Origin: Clostridia bacterium
GTDB taxonomy: Bacteria > Bacillota > Clostridia > RUG12999
Direction of reading: 5' to 3'
DNA: 64,000 nt
Assembly (NCBI GenBank): GCA_022801925.1
Contig: JAAWTG010000013.1
Location: forward strand, 1-64,000
Positions 56,275 to 64,000 of the stretch are shown one piece after another. A program made the position numbers and the translations under genes. Position 1 is the first letter of the stretch. Each line of letters starts with the position of its first letter. The notes under the pieces were generated by a model. That model was not told the DNA's origin, did no database searches, and saw nothing but the letters and a program-made list of their open reading frames with translations.

Positions 56275-56352
56275 AATTAACGTGAAAAATCACGTTAATT
56301 GATTTGATTGTCCCTGCAATATTTTCGCCTTTGGCGAAAATGCAGATGGACA
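56275..56352 (+). promoter_or_regulatory. Two strong hairpins in the leader of the second transporter operon
   Basis: Hairpin one has 11-bp arms AATTAACGTGA / TCACGTTAATT with loop AAAA (56275-56300). Hairpin two has ATTTTCGCC / GGCGAAAAT arms extended outward by TGCA pairs and TGTCC/GGACA (56309-56352). Neither has a U-tract, so an mRNA-processing or stabilising role for the highly needed binding protein is more likely than termination. Confidence 0.5.
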
Positions 56353-56441
56353 GCAATATCCATTATACGCCTTATCCGCCCACGATAAGGACGTTAGGAT
56401 TTTTCATTTCAATTTGTGGGCAGAAAGGCTATGATATTATT

Positions 56442-58031
56442 ATGAAAAAAGCAAGAATTGCGGCGGCCGTCCTGGCGGCGCTTGTAGGCACGACCGTTTT
56501 ACTGTCGGGCTGCGGTAACGGAAACGGCGGGACAAATACGACGGCGGACTTGGATAAACTAAAAAAATCCTCATATCCCATTGACACAGATGTGAAACTC
56601 ACCTATTGGAGTCAAGCCTACAGTTCGGATGCGGACACCAATGCGTGGAACACAGAATATCAGAAGCGGCTGGGCGTCACATTTGAGCGGATGCACCCCG
56701 CTGCCGGACAAGAGGTAGCGCAGTTTAACGTGATGATTGCATCGGGAGAATTGCCGGATATTGTGGACTGGTATTGGGCGGATTATGTCGGCGGACCGGA
56801 CAAGGCGATTACGGAAGGCTCAATTGCCAAACTCAATGACTTGCTTCCGGAATATGCGCCGGATTTCTGGAACTATTTACAGGAGAATGAATTTATCAAT
56901 AAACGCAGCCGCACAGACGAGGGGAATTATTACTATTTTCCGGGTCTGGTACAGTATGGCGGTGAAAATGAAAAACTGCGTGTAACGGCGGGATATATGT
57001 TCCGGAAAGATTATCTGGACAAAATGGGACTGGAGGTTCCGGAAACCATTGACGATTGGCATCATGTGCTGACGACCTTTAAAAACAACGGGATTGAATC
57101 GCCGCTTTGTATTTCGGCAAACGATGTGTTCCGCGGTCTGGTCGGCGCATTTGGTGTGCCGAGCGGCTGGTATCAGGTGGACGGAAAGGTCATGTATGGC
57201 AATATACAGCCGGAATTTAAAGAATGCCTGAGCGTGTTGAAGCAGTGGTATGATGAAGGGCTTTTCGACAAAAACTTTATCAATCTGGATACGAAAACCG
57301 TAGACGCAAAGCTGCTCGGCGGTGAAGCCGGCGCGGTATTCGGCTGGCTTGGTTCCGGTATGGGAAAATGGCTGAGCGCCGCAAAAGATTCCAATCCAGC
57401 ATTCGATTTGGTGGGCGTACCGTATCCGGTGAAAAATCGCGGCGATGTGACCAAATTTGCCACAAAAGACGCAGTCGTATATTCTAGGGGTCCTGCCATT
57501 AGCGCAAAAAGTAAACATAAAGAGTTGGCGGTAAAAGTTTTAAACTATGGATATACAGAGGAAGGTCATAACTTCTTCAACTTTGGTCAGGAAGGCCTTA
57601 GCTATAACATGGTGGACGGAATGCCGACCTATTCTGAGTTGATTACAAACAATCCGGACGGACTTACTTTTGACGAAGCGCTGGCCGCTTATACATCAGC
57701 AACAGGCAAAGGCGCTTATGTACAGGATTTGCGCTATATTGAACAGCGTTACCGCTTCCCGCAGCAGAAAGCCGCGCAGGAGGTATGGATGAAAACGGAA
57801 GTGGATACCTATGCAATGCCGCCGCTTACGCCGACCGGCGAGGAAAGTCAGGAATTTTCCGCCATTGTGAACGACATCAATACCTATGTGCAGGAAATGT
57901 ATTTGAAGTTTATTACAGGAAAAGAGCCGCTGGATAAATTTGATGCATATGTGCAGCAGGTGAAAGACTATGGATTGGAGCGTGCGACAGAGATTCAGCA
58001 AAACGCGCTGGATCGTTTTAATAAGCGATAA
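56442..58031 (+). CDS. Extracellular sugar-binding lipoprotein, LplA type
   Basis: MKKARIAAAVLAALVGTTVLLSGC is a lipoprotein signal with lipobox LSGC; the long upstream extension of the frame has no signal and is rejected. The mature part resembles the binding protein at 5866-7422 (LTYW near the start, HPAAGQEVAQF, GGPDKAITEG). It should deliver an oligosaccharide to the permeases encoded next. A four-codon frame (ATG at 56431) ends in TGA overlapping the start ATG, with AAAGG before it. This may be coupling or chance. Confidence 0.92.
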   Translation: MKKARIAAAVLAALVGTTVLLSGCGNGNGGTNTTADLDKLKKSSYPIDTDVKLTYWSQAYSSDADTNAWNTEYQKRLGVTFERMHPAAGQEVAQFNVMIASGELPDIVDWYWADYVGGPDKAITEGSIAKLNDLLPEYAPDFWNYLQENEFINKRSRTDEGNYYYFPGLVQYGGENEKLRVTAGYMFRKDYLDKMGLEVPETIDDWHHVLTTFKNNGIESPLCISANDVFRGLVGAFGVPSGWYQVDGKVMYGNIQPEFKECLSVLKQWYDEGLFDKNFINLDTKTVDAKLLGGEAGAVFGWLGSGMGKWLSAAKDSNPAFDLVGVPYPVKNRGDVTKFATKDAVVYSRGPAISAKSKHKELAVKVLNYGYTEEGHNFFNFGQEGLSYNMVDGMPTYSELITNNPDGLTFDEALAAYTSATGKGAYVQDLRYIEQRYRFPQQKAAQEVWMKTEVDTYAMPPLTPTGEESQEFSAIVNDINTYVQEMYLKFITGKEPLDKFDAYVQQVKDYGLERATEIQQNALDRFNKR

Positions 58032-58045
58032 GGAGAGAAGAAATA

Positions 58046-59038
58046 GTGGCTAGGGAAAGCAATGTAATACAATGCAATACAATGCAATACAAAAAACAAA
58101 CGCTTCATTTGGCGGCGGCAGAGGAGCGCTTTGGAACAAGACTCAAAAAAGATTTGATAAAATATCGAGGACTGTATCTTCTGTTTATACCAATCGTGAT
58201 TTATTATGTGGTGTTTCATTATGTCCCTATGTATGGTCTGATTATCTCGTTTAAAGATTTCTCGCCGGCAACAGGGATTTTGGGCAGCCAGTGGGCGGGC
58301 TTAAAACATTTTAAAAGTTTTTTAAGCAGCCCCTATTTCGGCAGAGTGTTTATGAACACCATTAACATTAGTTTTTGGTCACTGGCGGGAGGCTTTCCGG
58401 CACCGATTCTTCTTGCGCTGCTCATCAATGAGGTGCGGGGGATAAGATATAAAAAGCTGGTGCAAACGGTATCCTATATTCCGCATTTCATTTCTCTGGT
58501 GGTGGTGGTGGGTATGATTAAAACCTTCACGGCGGACGGTGGATTTCTCAACAATCTTTTAACCGCCATGCACATCACAACCGGAGAAGATATGCTGAAT
58601 GTGAAGGAATATTTTGTTCCCATCTATGTCATATCGGGTATTTGGCAGGGCGTGGGTTGGGGAACCATTATTTATCTGGCGGCGCTGTCCTCCATCAGTC
58701 AGGATTTATATGAGGCGGCGGAAATCGACGGAGCGGGGCGGTGGCAGCAAACCATCAGAATCACGCTGCCCTGCCTGATGCCCACGATTGTGATGCTCTT
58801 GATTTTGCAGATTGGCGGTTTGATGAACGTTGGCTACGAGAAAATCATTCTGATGTATAACCCCCTTACCTATGAAACGGCGGATGTCATTTCCAGTTTT
58901 GTATACCGGAAGGGGCTTTTAGAGGCAAGTTACAGCTATTCATCAGCAGTGGGGCTGTTTAATTCCGTGATTAACTTCTTTTTGCTTATCACTGCGAATT
59001 ACATCAGCAAAAAGTGCGGCGAATCAGCCATTTGGTAG
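58046..59038 (+). CDS. ABC sugar transporter permease, LplB type
   Basis: This is the first membrane subunit of the second importer: about six helices, the first near 48-70, and the EAA loop YEAAEIDGAGRWQQ near 226-240. The start is GTG behind AAGGAGAG. The first codons are made of a 10-bp repeat (AATGCAATAC, three copies at 58061-58090), so an in-frame ATG at 58082 is an alternative. Alignment with the paralog at 3972-4934 favours the GTG. Confidence 0.93.
   Translation: MARESNVIQCNTMQYKKQTLHLAAAEERFGTRLKKDLIKYRGLYLLFIPIVIYYVVFHYVPMYGLIISFKDFSPATGILGSQWAGLKHFKSFLSSPYFGRVFMNTINISFWSLAGGFPAPILLALLINEVRGIRYKKLVQTVSYIPHFISLVVVVGMIKTFTADGGFLNNLLTAMHITTGEDMLNVKEYFVPIYVISGIWQGVGWGTIIYLAALSSISQDLYEAAEIDGAGRWQQTIRITLPCLMPTIVMLLILQIGGLMNVGYEKIILMYNPLTYETADVISSFVYRKGLLEASYSYSSAVGLFNSVINFFLLITANYISKKCGESAIW
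58061..58090 (+). repeat. Three tandem 10-bp units in the permease N-terminus
   Basis: AATGTAATAC, AATGCAATAC, AATGCAATAC lie head to tail. Ten is not a multiple of three, so gain or loss of a unit would shift the reading frame. Each unit holds an ATG, and the three ATGs fall in three different frames. Confidence 0.85.
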
Positions 59039-59048
59039 GAGGAAGACT

Positions 59049-59924
59049 ATGAAAACAAGTATACAAAGGCGTCTGTTTCTGGTGGGCAACAATCTTTTTT
59101 TGCTGCTGCTACTGATAACAATGATTTATCCTATGCTTTATGTCGTGTTTGCATCTTTTTCGGATTCCTATGAATTGATGCGCCATCAGGGGCTTTTACT
59201 GTGGCCGATAAAGGCGAATATACAGGCATATCTCAAGGTGCTGCAAAACAAAGATATTTTCACAGGGTATCTGAACACCATTTTTATTGTGGGAGTAGGT
59301 ACCGGAATCAACATGGTTATGAGCATTTTGGCAGCGTTTTTCTTTAGTCATAAGGGAATGATGCTGAAAAAACCGCTGATGTTGATGGTTATTTTTACCA
59401 TGTATTTTGGCGGCGGCATGATTCCAAACTATTTGTTGATTAAAGGACTGGGATTGATTGACAGTCTTTGGTCGCTGCTGCTGCCGGGTGCGGTGGGAAC
59501 CTATAATATGATTATTTTGAAACGCGGATTCGAGTCTCTGCCGGCAAGTCTGGAGGAATCGGCTATGCTGGACGGCGCCAGCTATATCACGGTTATGCTG
59601 CGCATTGCCGTTCCGCTGAGTTTAAGCACGATTGCAGTCATCATTTTGTATTATGCGGTGGGTCACTGGAATGCTTGGTTTAATGCAAGCATTTATCTGA
59701 AAACCAGAGCGAAATTTCCGTTGCAGCTGATTTTGCGAGAAATCCTGATTAGCAATGATACCTCGTCCATGGATACGGCGGTGAGTTATGAGGAAAAAGC
59801 CGTGGTGAGCGAAACCATAAAATATGCGATTATTGTGGTGTCAACCGTACCGATTCTCTGTATCTATCCGTTTTTACAAAAGTATTTTATTCAAGGCGTA
59901 ATGACCGGTGCGGTAAAGGAATAG
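59049..59924 (+). CDS. ABC sugar transporter permease, LplC/YtcP type
   Basis: This is the second membrane subunit, 291 residues. The N-terminal helix is at about 12-35 and the EAA loop LEESAMLDGASYITV near 173-187. It closely parallels the protein at 4948-5832 (MYFGGGMIPNYLL, LPLSL or VPLSL after the EAA loop, YPFLQKYFIQGVMTGAVKE at the end). It starts 11 bp after its partner behind TAGGAGG. As in locus 1 no ATPase gene is present. Confidence 0.95.
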   Translation: MKTSIQRRLFLVGNNLFLLLLLITMIYPMLYVVFASFSDSYELMRHQGLLLWPIKANIQAYLKVLQNKDIFTGYLNTIFIVGVGTGINMVMSILAAFFFSHKGMMLKKPLMLMVIFTMYFGGGMIPNYLLIKGLGLIDSLWSLLLPGAVGTYNMIILKRGFESLPASLEESAMLDGASYITVMLRIAVPLSLSTIAVIILYYAVGHWNAWFNASIYLKTRAKFPLQLILREILISNDTSSMDTAVSYEEKAVVSETIKYAIIVVSTVPILCIYPFLQKYFIQGVMTGAVKE

Positions 59925-59987
59925 ACAATGCAGCCGCAAGGAAAAGCCCGTACAATAATCTGTGCGGACTTTTTCTGTTCGCGGATA

Positions 59988-60016
59988 TTGATATTATGGC
60001 GGCATTGTGTCATAAT
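59988..60016 (+). promoter_or_regulatory. Probable promoter of the second AraC regulator gene
   Basis: TTGATA (59988-59993), 17 bp, CATAAT (60011-60016), 23 bp before the start codon. Confidence 0.55.
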
Positions 60017-60038
60017 GATATCTAGGCAGGGGGAATAG

Positions 60039-62264
60039 ATGATGAAAAGCAACGTATGGAAAAGTGTAAAAAACATATGGGTGATTTCGTACACTTTTGT
60101 TTTTTTGCTGCCTATTTTGATTGGTGTATTTAATTATATTTATTATTATAACGTTATGAAAAACGATATTATCAGCAACAGCGAGATGCGCCTGCAAGAT
60201 ATTCAGTATAATATTAACAACGAAATTTCCCATCTGTACGACGGGAAAAATGTCATTTCACGTATCAAAAATTTGGGAATGATTGCTATGGCAGATTCCG
60301 AAGAAGTGACGGAGTATGAATTGCTCGAAGCGCGCTTGAATCTCGCACAAAACAGCAGTAATTCATATGAATACGGTATCTATTATAAGAATTTGGATTG
60401 TGTCGTGACCGGCAGCGCAGTATATGATACAAAGTATTATTACCGCATCTATTTCTCAGCGCAAATGGGATGGGAAGAATTTCTTGATTTTTTGGGTTCC
60501 GCATCTTCTTCTATTCGCTGTGTGAAAAACAGTGAAGGCGATGTTTTTTTCACACAACATGTGAGCAACGTTGTGGATACCTTTTTTGTACTCAAAAGCA
60601 GCTATCTCAAAGAAGTGATGCAGATGGATAATGCACTGCCCGGCTCTGTTTTAGTCATGCTGGACGGAGAAAAAAATATTCTCTATAGCAACACGCAGGT
60701 GAGTGATGCAGAAATCAAGCAGGTTTTGGGAGAAAAGGAGCAGATGGAACAGAATGTATCCTTTCAAGGTAAGTCCTATACAACACTGCGTTTTACCAGC
60801 AATGGACTGCAATATGTGTTCTTTATACCCAATCAATTTTTTAGAGCGCGTATGCAGCGGATTCAATATGGGTATTTACTGACGGTGCTTCTGTGTCTGC
60901 TTTGCGGCGGTATCAGCATATTTGTTATGATACGCATGAACTACCGACCGGTAAATAAATTGATTGAATATGTAAACGTGAGAGAAAAAGGGGAGAATGA
61001 ATATAAAGCCATTGCAGACTTTTTAGACCGTACCATCGGGCAGAACAAGAAATTAGAAAACCGTTTGAGAAAGAGCCGTGATATTGTGCAAAGTGAAATG
61101 ATTAACCGGATATTGCTGGGGAAGTTCGTGGATTCCGGCGACCAGAAAGAATTGCTGGAGAAATTAGGATTTTGCGGTGACGACAATCATTTTGTGGTGC
61201 TGACCTTTAGCGTCAGCGATTATGGGGTTTTAGAGGAAGATGAAGAGCATATTGACGAGGCGGAAATACATCATATTGCTTGCCTTGTCATGAACAATAT
61301 TATCGGCGAATTGATTGACCGGCAATACAGATGCGTCATGAGCGAGTTGGAAGAGAATTTGGTGTGTATCGTCAATTTAGGCGTTTTAGTGGAAGAAAAT
61401 GTGTGTGAACACATGAAACATATTGTTATGGAAGCGCAGGAGCATATCCGCTTTCATTTCAAATTCTCATTTTTGACCGGTATCGGAACAGTGGTAACAG
61501 GAACGGAACGTCTGCCGGACAGTTATTTGGATTCTTTGGCAGCGCTGCAAATGGGCGATGAAAAATATGGTGAAATTTCCCTCTGTTCCCAGAGAAACGT
61601 TTCGGAGACTTATAAATATTACCGCTTTTATGAGAAAGAGAAAATGTTGACAGAGGTGATTCGGGCAGGAGACTATGAACATGCCAGCAAGTATATGAAA
61701 GAAATGATTGAGGAATGCACCAAAAACTCCAGACAGGTGATGGGCATTTCAAAATGTCTTTTATATGATATCATCAATGTAATTATCAAGAATTGTATGT
61801 TGGATTCTCAGTTTGCAGAAGAAGCGGATATTGTGAATTTGGAGCGAATGTTTCTCAGCGATAACCCTGTGGAACTCTTGCGAGAATTGGATACACTGCT
61901 GCGAAAAACATGCGAACTCGGGCAGATGCAGAGCGATAACGATTCCAATTTGAGTCAGGAAATTCAAAGCTATATTGATGAGAATTTTTCAGATTTCAAC
62001 TTGAATGTGAACAAAGTTGCTGAACATTTTCAATATACGCCGTTCTATATTTCTAAAATTTTTAAAGAAATGTGCGGAAAAAGCATTCTGCAATACATTA
62101 TGGAAGTGCGCATGAAGAATGCACAGGAACTTTTACGCAGAAGCGACATTCCTGTGATGGATGTGGCAGGAAAAGTGGGCATTACGAATAAAAGTACATT
62201 TATGCGCGTATTTAAAAAAGCGACCGGTATGACGCCGGGACAGTTCCGAAAGTTAGGGAAGTAA
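60039..62264 (+). CDS. Membrane-anchored AraC-family regulator
   Basis: 741 residues: a transmembrane segment at about 14-36, an extracytoplasmic sensor region to about 280, a second membrane segment (YGYLLTVLLCLLCGGISIFVMI, near 282-303), and a long cytoplasmic middle. The C-terminal AraC DNA-binding domain (about 640-740) contains VNKVAEHFQYTPFYISKIFKEMCG and GITNKSTFMRVFKKATG. Length and order match the regulator at 7542-9758. It likely switches on the second glycan locus in response to its substrate. Confidence 0.93.
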   Translation: MMKSNVWKSVKNIWVISYTFVFLLPILIGVFNYIYYYNVMKNDIISNSEMRLQDIQYNINNEISHLYDGKNVISRIKNLGMIAMADSEEVTEYELLEARLNLAQNSSNSYEYGIYYKNLDCVVTGSAVYDTKYYYRIYFSAQMGWEEFLDFLGSASSSIRCVKNSEGDVFFTQHVSNVVDTFFVLKSSYLKEVMQMDNALPGSVLVMLDGEKNILYSNTQVSDAEIKQVLGEKEQMEQNVSFQGKSYTTLRFTSNGLQYVFFIPNQFFRARMQRIQYGYLLTVLLCLLCGGISIFVMIRMNYRPVNKLIEYVNVREKGENEYKAIADFLDRTIGQNKKLENRLRKSRDIVQSEMINRILLGKFVDSGDQKELLEKLGFCGDDNHFVVLTFSVSDYGVLEEDEEHIDEAEIHHIACLVMNNIIGELIDRQYRCVMSELEENLVCIVNLGVLVEENVCEHMKHIVMEAQEHIRFHFKFSFLTGIGTVVTGTERLPDSYLDSLAALQMGDEKYGEISLCSQRNVSETYKYYRFYEKEKMLTEVIRAGDYEHASKYMKEMIEECTKNSRQVMGISKCLLYDIINVIIKNCMLDSQFAEEADIVNLERMFLSDNPVELLRELDTLLRKTCELGQMQSDNDSNLSQEIQSYIDENFSDFNLNVNKVAEHFQYTPFYISKIFKEMCGKSILQYIMEVRMKNAQELLRRSDIPVMDVAGKVGITNKSTFMRVFKKATGMTPGQFRKLGK

Positions 62265-62375
62265 TATGAAAGAAATTCGATTTTGGGGTAGGAGAAGCAT
62301 GTATTAAAATGATTTGCAGATTGATAAAAGTATGAAATGGCAGTTTATGATGCCATTACGGGAGGTAAAACGTTC

Positions 62376-64000
62376 ATGTATGTGAATTTAATTCATAGAC
62401 CGGGCAATCAGGCGCAAAGACCCATGTTTGAACTGCAACAAAAATATGCGCATGATTTGAAACTAAAAACCACGGTGTTTTTGCAGTATGACAATTTGTT
62501 TGAAGAGGAATTGCTGGAACAGGTTTTAAAAGACCAGAAAACATATGGCGATGAAATCGGCATTTGGTTTGCCAATCTTTCCGCAACATCATTTGTCAAA
62601 AAACTGAACAAAAAAGAAACATTTTTATGGCTGTTTACGGAAGAAGAAAAACGCGTTATCATTGAGGAGCATATCCGAAAATTTGAGTCTGTTTTCGGAT
62701 ACCGACCGGTCAGTGTAGGCTGCTATCACATGGACAGTACCTCACTGCGGCTGCTGCATGAAATATCGCCGGAAACGAAAATATCGGTCGGTGGGTGCTT
62801 TGAAGAAGGCGTGAAAGTGTTTCACGGCTGCAACCATTCATGGTATTTATTTAACGAGGGAATGCCGTTCTTTCCGTGGTATCCGGCAAAGCACAACAGC
62901 CTTGTGCCGGCGCGCAGCCGCGAGGAATGGGACGGTATTGTATTGGTGCCGCATTTGATGCGCGATATGGCGCTGTCCTATGAAGGCAGGAACGATTTTT
63001 TTGCCAGTCATCCTGCCAATATCCAGCGCGCCATGGCAAATGAAGGCACAATATGTCCCTATACACTGAATTTGCTGGATATGTGCAGATTCCAAGAGCG
63101 GTTCAATGAAGGATTTTCCTATTCCAATACCTTTGTCGGTCCCAATTGGTTGTCGGGCAGTATCAATGTGCAGGATTCGGACGAAGAAACGCAGCAGATT
63201 TACAAAGAATATTTGGAATATTTGGCGCAGTTGTCGCAGGAGAATCAGATTCAGGTTGTCTACATGCGGGAGTTTGCGGATGCGTTTACAAACGAAGTGG
63301 AGATTGGCGCCGCGCAGCAATATTTTGCAAAAGAAATCTTGTATGGTTCCTATAAACACTATTTTTGGTATTGCAGTCCTGCATGGCGGCTGCTGCTTGA
63401 TATGGAGCAGGGAGGTTCTATTGGCGATTTGCGCCCCTATATCGGCAGAACGCCGCGCTGCAGCGGCGCGGATACAGAATTTTTGGCAATGGCGTCCAAT
63501 CCGTATTTGATTCAGTCGCAGTATCGGAGCGGGAATGCGCATCACTCGGCAGACGGCGCGCGGACAACGCTGCTCATTGCATATGAAGGGGAAGAAAAAG
63601 ATTTGTGCGATTATCCGACGCGCATTGAATCGGTACATACAACGCCGGAAAAAACAAAACTGGTATTACAGGAACAGCGCATTGCATTTGAATGCGGACT
63701 CAGTGTGACGCTGCAAACAAGCATTGAAATTTACCGCTGCGGAAAAATCATATTCCACAGAGCGCTTACGGACTGTAGTCAGGAGAATGCCGTTTTTCGT
63801 GTTACAGAATATGTCAAGGCGGGGTATGGCGTAACGGAATATCCGGAAAATTTAAAAGACGTGGTGCTCTATGCGGAAGGAGCGGACGAGATATCCGAGA
63901 AGTTTGGGTATACCGGAAGAACTTATGAGACAGCGGCGGGAAAAAGCTGCAGCGCTGTGATTCCAAAGCTGAATGTTCGTTTGTCGCTGGAAAATGCGGA
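62376..64000 (+). CDS. Large uncharacterised protein with deacetylase-like N-terminus, 3' end outside the window
   Basis: The frame opens at ATG 62376, 10 bp after GGAGG, and stays open for 541 codons to the window edge. Residues 1-300 look like an alpha/beta barrel. GDEIGIWFANLS near 62 and VFGYRPVSVGCY near 107 resemble strands of NodB-type polysaccharide deacetylases, but the metal-binding histidines are not evident. From about 330 on, the sequence is beta-rich. No signal peptide is seen. Its place after the AraC gene suggests a cytoplasmic enzyme of the second glycan locus; the reaction is unknown. Confidence 0.8.
   Translation, partial: MYVNLIHRPGNQAQRPMFELQQKYAHDLKLKTTVFLQYDNLFEEELLEQVLKDQKTYGDEIGIWFANLSATSFVKKLNKKETFLWLFTEEEKRVIIEEHIRKFESVFGYRPVSVGCYHMDSTSLRLLHEISPETKISVGGCFEEGVKVFHGCNHSWYLFNEGMPFFPWYPAKHNSLVPARSREEWDGIVLVPHLMRDMALSYEGRNDFFASHPANIQRAMANEGTICPYTLNLLDMCRFQERFNEGFSYSNTFVGPNWLSGSINVQDSDEETQQIYKEYLEYLAQLSQENQIQVVYMREFADAFTNEVEIGAAQQYFAKEILYGSYKHYFWYCSPAWRLLLDMEQGGSIGDLRPYIGRTPRCSGADTEFLAMASNPYLIQSQYRSGNAHHSADGARTTLLIAYEGEEKDLCDYPTRIESVHTTPEKTKLVLQEQRIAFECGLSVTLQTSIEIYRCGKIIFHRALTDCSQENAVFRVTEYVKAGYGVTEYPENLKDVVLYAEGADEISEKFGYTGRTYETAAGKSCSAVIPKLNVRLSLENA

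Noticed and set aside
62847-63638. 263-codon minus-strand frame near the right edge
   Set aside because: It lies opposite a plus-strand frame open from a good ribosome-binding site to the edge; composition is Arg/His/Ile biased.
1-64000. CRISPR arrays, insertion sequences or prophage
   Set aside because: No regularly spaced repeats, transposase, integrase or phage structural genes were seen on either strand.

Overview
The window reads as the chromosome of a Gram-positive anaerobe of the class Clostridia, probably gut-associated. Supporting signs are S-layer-homology (SLH) surface proteins, LplABC-type sugar importers paired with membrane-anchored AraC regulators, a type III glutamine synthetase, a split glutamate synthase, LL-diaminopimelate aminotransferase, an anaerobic sulfatase-maturating enzyme, and strong AGGAGG ribosome-binding sites. 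Consensus TTGACA/TATAAT promoters with 17-bp spacing recur. No phage, insertion sequence, rRNA or CRISPR array was found.

Region 1 (1-12859, all +) is a glycan-utilisation locus: two co-transcribed SLH proteins, two permeases, a lipoprotein binding protein, an AraC regulator, a family 88 unsaturated uronyl hydrolase and an alpha-galactosidase-like enzyme. Region 2 (12.6-15 kb) is AT-rich: a broken minus-strand gene interrupted by an in-frame TAG, a decayed tRNA-like relic and an intact tRNA-Trp. Region 3 (15-28.8 kb) is mostly housekeeping: UV endonuclease UvsE facing an endonuclease IV-like gene, aroQ, a Xaa-Pro peptidase, a TrpR-like/methyltransferase fusion, an RpiR regulator, a flavoprotein, TauE, SecG, a DUF5685/J-domain pair, a radical-SAM enzyme, a corrinoid adenosyltransferase and an SGNH hydrolase. 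Two inverted copies of a three-hairpin repeat lie here.

Region 4 (28.9-46.7 kb) is a nitrogen-assimilation island. On the minus strand are glnN and an Amt-PII fusion. On the plus strand are five glutamate synthase subunits, glnA, an ANTAR regulator with a phosphoacceptor-less receiver domain, carA, a carB-dapF in-frame fusion and dapL. The leaders of glnN, amt and the glt operon each contain a hairpin with hexaloop AANGGC whose 3' side doubles as the 5' arm of a terminator. This is strong internal evidence for one RNA-level regulon controlled by the ANTAR protein.

Region 5 (46.9-64 kb, all +) is a second glycan locus parallel to region 1: a family 8 polysaccharide lyase, an SLH pair, binding protein, two permeases, an AraC regulator and a large enzyme-like gene running off the edge. 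The PL8 lyase would release unsaturated uronate oligosaccharides that the GH88 of region 1 can open, so the two loci probably cooperate, perhaps on glycosaminoglycans. The repeated SLH-pair plus LplABC plus AraC module is the best candidate for an under-described surface system; the leader RNA family is the best-supported regulatory find.
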